Shown: positions 59,501 to 64,000 of the stretch, piece by piece
Position numbering within the stretch: position 1 is the stretch's first letter
How the letters are laid out: each line of letters opens with the position of its first letter
Assembly: GCA_002682825.1 (NCBI GenBank)
Contig: NOKP01000001.1
Span: forward strand, 188,501-252,500
Direction: 5' to 3'
DNA: 64,000 bases
DNA from: Neonectria sp. B-13
Lineage: Eukaryota > Ascomycota > Sordariomycetes > Hypocreales > Nectriaceae
Translations under genes and position numbers: made by a program
The notes under the pieces: generated by a model
What the model saw: the letters and a program-made list of their open reading frames with translations, nothing else
What the model was told of the DNA's origin: nothing
Database searches by the model: none

Positions 59501-60690
59501 CCGTATGTAGCAACGTCATCGTCGCTGGGGTTGAGCAAGGAGGTCTTGTCTGAAAAGGCACGACCGTTGACATTGACAGTGTAGAGTTGGGCTTCTCGCT
59601 GTTTCTGATACTCAAGGTCTTCCACTGCGCCAACGAGAAGGGCGACCGTTCGGTGATCGCGGGAGAGGAACACCTCGCTTGGCGGGTTGGACGTAACGGG
59701 CTGCTGGAGCATTGAGAGGTCGATGTTCTTGAGCGCAAGGTCGTTGGTGCTATCTCGAACGTTGGCACAGATGTCTTGAAATGGGGCCAAGTTAGCAACA
59801 TCCCGAAAAGCACCATCCCAGGAGTCCTTCCAGCCAGTAGAAGAGGGAAAGGTAAAGGAAAGAGTCATAGTAGATGTCTCCTTCATGTTGAAGGTGTCGA
59901 TAAGAGACTGGCCAATTTTCTGCAATGAGGCTGGGTGATCATTAAGGTGTTCAACAAACCACTTTGAGGGCAGGACAATCATATCATCCTTCTTGATGTC
60001 AAGTCGGATATGGATGATGTGGGGAGAGAGGGCAGAGAAGTGCTGGTTGAACTTGGGCTCTTCTGGACCAAGACTGGCCTGTAGCTCGTTGAACTGCTCT
60101 TTCTCTTTCTTGCTAGAGTTCCCGTCGCGGATGCCGTTGAGGTCTTGATCAGTATACTTGATAAAACGATCTAGAGTATCAGTATCCGATGACTCGATGA
60201 TGAAGTACTCAGCAGGTGCTATGAGAGACTGCAGTCTGAGAGTTGCCTGGAGAATCTGAAATGTCTCAGTCCCATCTTGCATTTGGACAGTGATCTTAAT
60301 GTGTGGAGGGATATGAGGGCCCTAGATGCACTTGGCGGTGGTGTGCGTGCCTGCAAAGCGACTGGCACCAAGGCGGATAGCAGTGTCTTTGGAATATCCA
60401 GCAAGGAGCTCATCGTCGACTGAGATGAGGAGCGACTGCCAACGAGAGGAGAGGCACTGGATAGGTGGGGTCGTGACTGCCTGTTCCTCAGCTGGCTGTG
60501 CATCGGTTGCCTCTTGCTCGTCTGGCTGTGCATCGGCTGCCTCTTGCTCGTCTGGCTGTGCATCGGTTGCCTGTTGCTCGTCTGGCTGCACATCAAGGGC
60601 CTGTTGCTCAGCTGGCTGTGCATCGGTGGTTTCGTGCTCTAGTAGGCAAGGCATGATGGGCTCCTGCTCGGGGGCTGAGCAGTCTGCCAT
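56502..60690 (-). pseudogene. SF1 (Upf1/DNA2-like) helicase gene with three in-frame stops, right arm
   Basis: Mirror of the left-arm helicase with exons 60690-58051, 57753-57697, 57640-57524 and 57353-56502 and the same in-frame stops at 60324-60322, 58968-58966 and 57203-57201. Unlike the left copy it has sequence beyond the homology boundary: the frame enters the repeat-family element and stops at 56448, before any further helicase motif could appear. This copy is therefore truncated after motif III by the element, besides carrying the nonsense codons. The two helicase copies converge on the gap, 3' end to 3' end. Confidence 0.7.
60475..60624. repeat. Five 30-bp coding tandem units, right arm
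   Basis: Mirror of the array at 52080-52229, encoding the same ten-residue repeat near the helicase N-terminus. Confidence 0.9.
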
Positions 60691-62231
60691 GTTGACAGTG
60701 ATCTTGAGGGGAAGGTAGGGAGAATGAAAGAGTAAGGTTCTATGAGATGGTGTGGTGATGTGTGTTGTGGTTGGGGTTGTGAAGAAGGGAGAGATGAGTG
60801 TGAAGGTGGAAGGTTGTAAAGGAAGGAAGGTTTTGGGGCATGTGTGTTTAAATGTAAGAAAAAAATTCAGTTAGGGCTAGGGCATGTAATATCAGTGAAT
60901 CATTGGATATAGAGGGAATCTGGTGTGCAGATTGTTCAATAAGAACCTTGGAGTGTTGACAGCTGTTGGCGGCTGTTGGCGGCTGGTGGCAGCTGGTGTT
61001 TCACTGAAGAGGAAAATGGAAATAGGAGGGTCCTGGTCAATTACCACAAGTGGTATGCAACCTTGACCAGGAAGAGAGTGTATTATGCCTACACAGTCTC
61101 TCTGCTCACCCATAAATGGGCAAGGAAAGCTGCTACGCTGAAAGGCACTGTAGCAGTTGGGGCGTTGCACTTTGGCTTCCTCTTCAGCTTGTATGTTGAA
61201 GGTTAAAGGAGAGAGAAAGTGGGGGTTTGACGGAGGGGCAGTTACTAACGTTTAGGTAAGATTAGGTAAGGGTTAAAGTCACGTTACTAGTAAATCTAAT
61301 TCTTAGATGCTTCATCTTATATAGAATAGGATTATGTTATTCTAGTAGTATATTACTAGAAATTACTTATTTAATCTATAATAAAAGAGGGGCAATGATA
61401 AAGTAAGGAATCTTTAATATGATATTTAGATATTACTTTCCCATTACTATGTACTTGTGTTAAGATAAACATTTATCATAATTTCATCCCTTATAAGATG
61501 AGAGTACAATTGAGAGCCTTAGTAAAGAAGTTTCTAATGTAAATCTTTTCTAATAGATAAAGTTAAAAGACTAAGGAAAAACTAGCTAATAATGATTTCT
61601 AAGCTTATAACTAATAGTAGATAGTTTATACATAATTCTAAATTTATATAGCTATTTTTAAATTAATTAAATAATTTTTTAATTATATTTTAACTATTTT
61701 ATTGAATTTATGTATATTTGTATAGGGTAGTAGGAAAAGGTCTTATCTCATATTAGATGATATTTATTTATTATTTTACTTAGTTCATTGTATAATATAT
61801 GTATATTATGAGTAATCAAATAATTCAGTATAATATAAATATCTCTTCCTTATAATATTCATTTAATATCTTATCATTTTATTCTAAAATAAAGGGTTTT
61901 ATATAAGCATATACAGGGATAAAGGGTGATTATGGACAAAGGAATAGAATAAAGAACTATAGCAAAGAGAAGATATTATATAACATATGATTTTCTTTAT
62001 TCTAAGGACAAAGGATGTTCTACTTTATCTTTAAGACAAAGACCAGTTGTTACTATTTTAAGAAGGAACTAGAGTAGGTAGTATAACTATATTATAGAGG
62101 GTATACCATCTTTAAGTACTAATCCATACATCCTCCTCCCTACACTACTGAATAGAACTGCTATTATGCAACAATCTAGGTAACATACTAATCGCCACCC
62201 CCAGCTGCAACAGCGGCAAAGGCATTTCCAG
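60691..62231. other. Intergenic region between the two arm genes, right arm
   Basis: Mirror of 50473-52013: purine-rich on this strand next to the helicase start, then AT-rich from about 61274 to 62184. No gene seen. Confidence 0.55.
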
Positions 62232-63326
62232 ATGCAGAACAATACACATGCCTATGCTCTACAGGCTCGCCAACGATCCCAGGCCCGCCTTCGAGCAAAT
62301 GCTCTACGATCTATCCGACTTGCTAAAGGGCTAACACAGGAGCAACTTCACAGTGTACTCGAGTTATTGGTACCTGCACGCCGTCTTATTATTGCCTCAA
62401 CAGCTCATCGTTTCAACATGGACGCTATATCCTTTGCTCTACTCTGGCATAACTGGATTACAACAACACTGGCCTGTACTTTTTGGCCAATGCTCGGTCA
62501 TGTATATGACCGCTGGAGAAAGAGGATGCCTCCCCTGACGCTACTGCAGTTGATAGAGGATGTAGCACCGGCTATCGACTCGGTTCGTGAAACATCAGAT
62601 CTTACTATTGCTTATTTATCATCGGAAGCAGAGAATTGCTTCATCTTTACAAATACCCCGGAATGTTGGCTGTAGGTGACCGAACATGGCCGGCTGACAA
62701 TCCCTGAAATGAAGAATATCTTTATATTGTTCATTGAAAGCCATGATGATGACCGATGGACAATCCCAGTACCCCAAATCGACATGGCACATACGTGCTT
62801 TAGGACTGCGTTAGGTTGGTCGCCGGGTAGTGTTAGACGGAAAGGCCGTTTCACGAAGGATGAAAGGAAGCTTCCGCATGAGTCTTGGCGAACCGATGGT
62901 ATAGCGACTGCGTTATTCGACGCTGGTGCATCCCCTCGCCAGCTCGGGTTCTCTTACCTTACATATGAACAATGCCCCAATGGTAATGAGAAGTTCTGGG
63001 GTTCACAGCTGCCCCGCCACCTAAGGCGGCTGAAAGCCAAGAACGATTTTGAAAAGGCGATGAGGGAGGTCCGAAAAATTCCAACAGAATCTGCACTAAT
63101 ATATCTTCATCAACCCCACGTCAAGGATATTGATGCCGACCATATGGTTAGGATCCCTAACGCTGACTCAAACTTTCCACTGCATGAGCATGACGCCCGG
63201 GAGGTTTCGAATATTACCGCGAGGGAGGTTTGGGCTTATCGAACGGATAACTACAAGACAAATCGGGAGCCGTATTACAGAGTTCAGCCTGATCTATCAA
63301 GAGTACCTCGAAGTGTGCGCTTATGA
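62232..63326 (+). pseudogene. Unrecognised gene with one in-frame TAG, right arm
   Basis: Mirror of 49378-50472: 147 codons, a TAG at 62673-62675, then 216 codons in the same frame. The identity of the interrupting codon in both arms means the mutation preceded the duplication, or that both arms derive from one sequenced molecule. Confidence 0.5.
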
Positions 63327-64000
63327 AGCAAGCAGCATCCATTTCCAAGATAGGCCTGTCCTTATATTCACTACCCTTATATACAGCTTGATGTTTAGGC
63401 ACTTTCCTCTCTTCATTTAGTCCCTGTATCTATAAGATATTAGTATATTATCATCTCTTATCAAACGATTTCCCTCTATTTAGTATATAACATAGCTCTT
63501 ATACAATATGATATGATTGTTTTTTATTGTCTTAGCTTAATCTCATGCTATATCTGATGAACCTCTATTGCTACTGGTACATGCCATTCATCTACTATGT
63601 GATGACATTCGGCTATTTTCTTTCTAATGAGCTTACTCTTATCATAGTTAGTGCATTCATTCTTCTTGGGACTTTTGTCTTTGCTCTAATATCCGATGAG
63701 ATTAGACTATTTCTCAGATGCTGATTGTTCTAGTTTCTTATTTTATATGTAGGATAAGTTAGCACTTAAATTAGGGAAGTAGGATATCTTCTACTCGATT
63801 TATATATTAAGTTCATTCTAGATTATATTAGCTAGCATATAGATTCTGTATTGATTGTGTATTATACCTGTTTTTATCTGCAGTAAGCCATAGGATGCTT
63901 CTGACTAGCCTTTGGGTACTATAAAGGATAGAAAAATATTAATTAATACTAAATGAATATATCCTATTTAATCTTTTATTATATATAAGACTAAATTATA
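63327..64000. other. AT-rich end of the window, right arm
   Basis: Mirror of 48704-49377. It ends inside the 78-bp tandem unit, still within the palindrome. No gene seen. Confidence 0.5.

Larger units (their letters stand above)
56502..64000 (-). repeat. Right arm of the 7.5-kb inverted repeat
   Basis: Exact mirror of 48704-56202 as far as checked. It continues to the window end, so the full length is at least 7,499 bp per arm. Confidence 0.95.

Overview
The window looks like part of a filamentous ascomycete chromosome, probably Eurotiomycetes (Aspergillus/Penicillium type). The evidence is Zn2Cys6 regulators, 50-100 nt introns with GTRNGT donors and CTGAC/CTAAC branch sites, ordinary-GC gene islands beside very AT-rich blocks, and C-to-T/G-to-A decay of repeats that resembles repeat-induced point mutation (RIP). 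The species call is inference. No rRNA, tRNA or CRISPR array was seen.

Layout. 1-7.7 kb: a small aromatic-metabolism-like group. It has a truncated Zn2Cys6 regulator, a three-exon FAD monooxygenase, a second complete Zn2Cys6 regulator and, divergent from the last, a LigB/DODA-type extradiol dioxygenase. Short CGG-rich direct repeats sit in both promoter regions. 8.0-13.2 kb: a divergent pair, a DUF7580-like protein and an 896-residue mosaic protein combining a bZIP-like basic region, acuF-type zinc fingers, a Bck1-type SAM domain and a Sec3-type PIP2-binding domain. 13.2-19.0 kb: AT-rich decayed repeats, including three copies of a ~0.7 kb element with a 16-bp tandem array. 19.0-22.4 kb: ordinary GC with no convincing gene. 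22.4-26.0 kb: a 1190-residue DUF2235-like hydrolase-fold protein lacking the usual nucleophile serine.

26.5-48.6 kb is a large AT-rich block made of a multicopy repeat family. Its copies begin with telomere-like TTAGGG triplets; two copies carry 45-48 bp minisatellites of about 20 units. A pair of ~4.5 kb related segments differ largely by transitions. No intact gene was found there.

48.7-64.0 kb is a huge inverted repeat. Positions 48704-56202 are mirrored, without indels, by 56502-64000 (paired coordinates sum to 112704) around a 100-N gap. Each arm carries an SF1 (Upf1/DNA2-like) helicase gene with three in-frame TAA/TAG codons and an unrecognised gene with one. Just inside the gap the right arm holds 199 bp of a much less mutated copy of the telomere-like repeat family, starting exactly where the arm homology ends. 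This suggests insertion into the helicase gene and an assembly break at the repeat boundary. Whether the palindrome is real or an assembly artefact cannot be decided here.

Exon structures were worked out by hand from splice consensus and frame; coordinates of decayed repeats are approximate.
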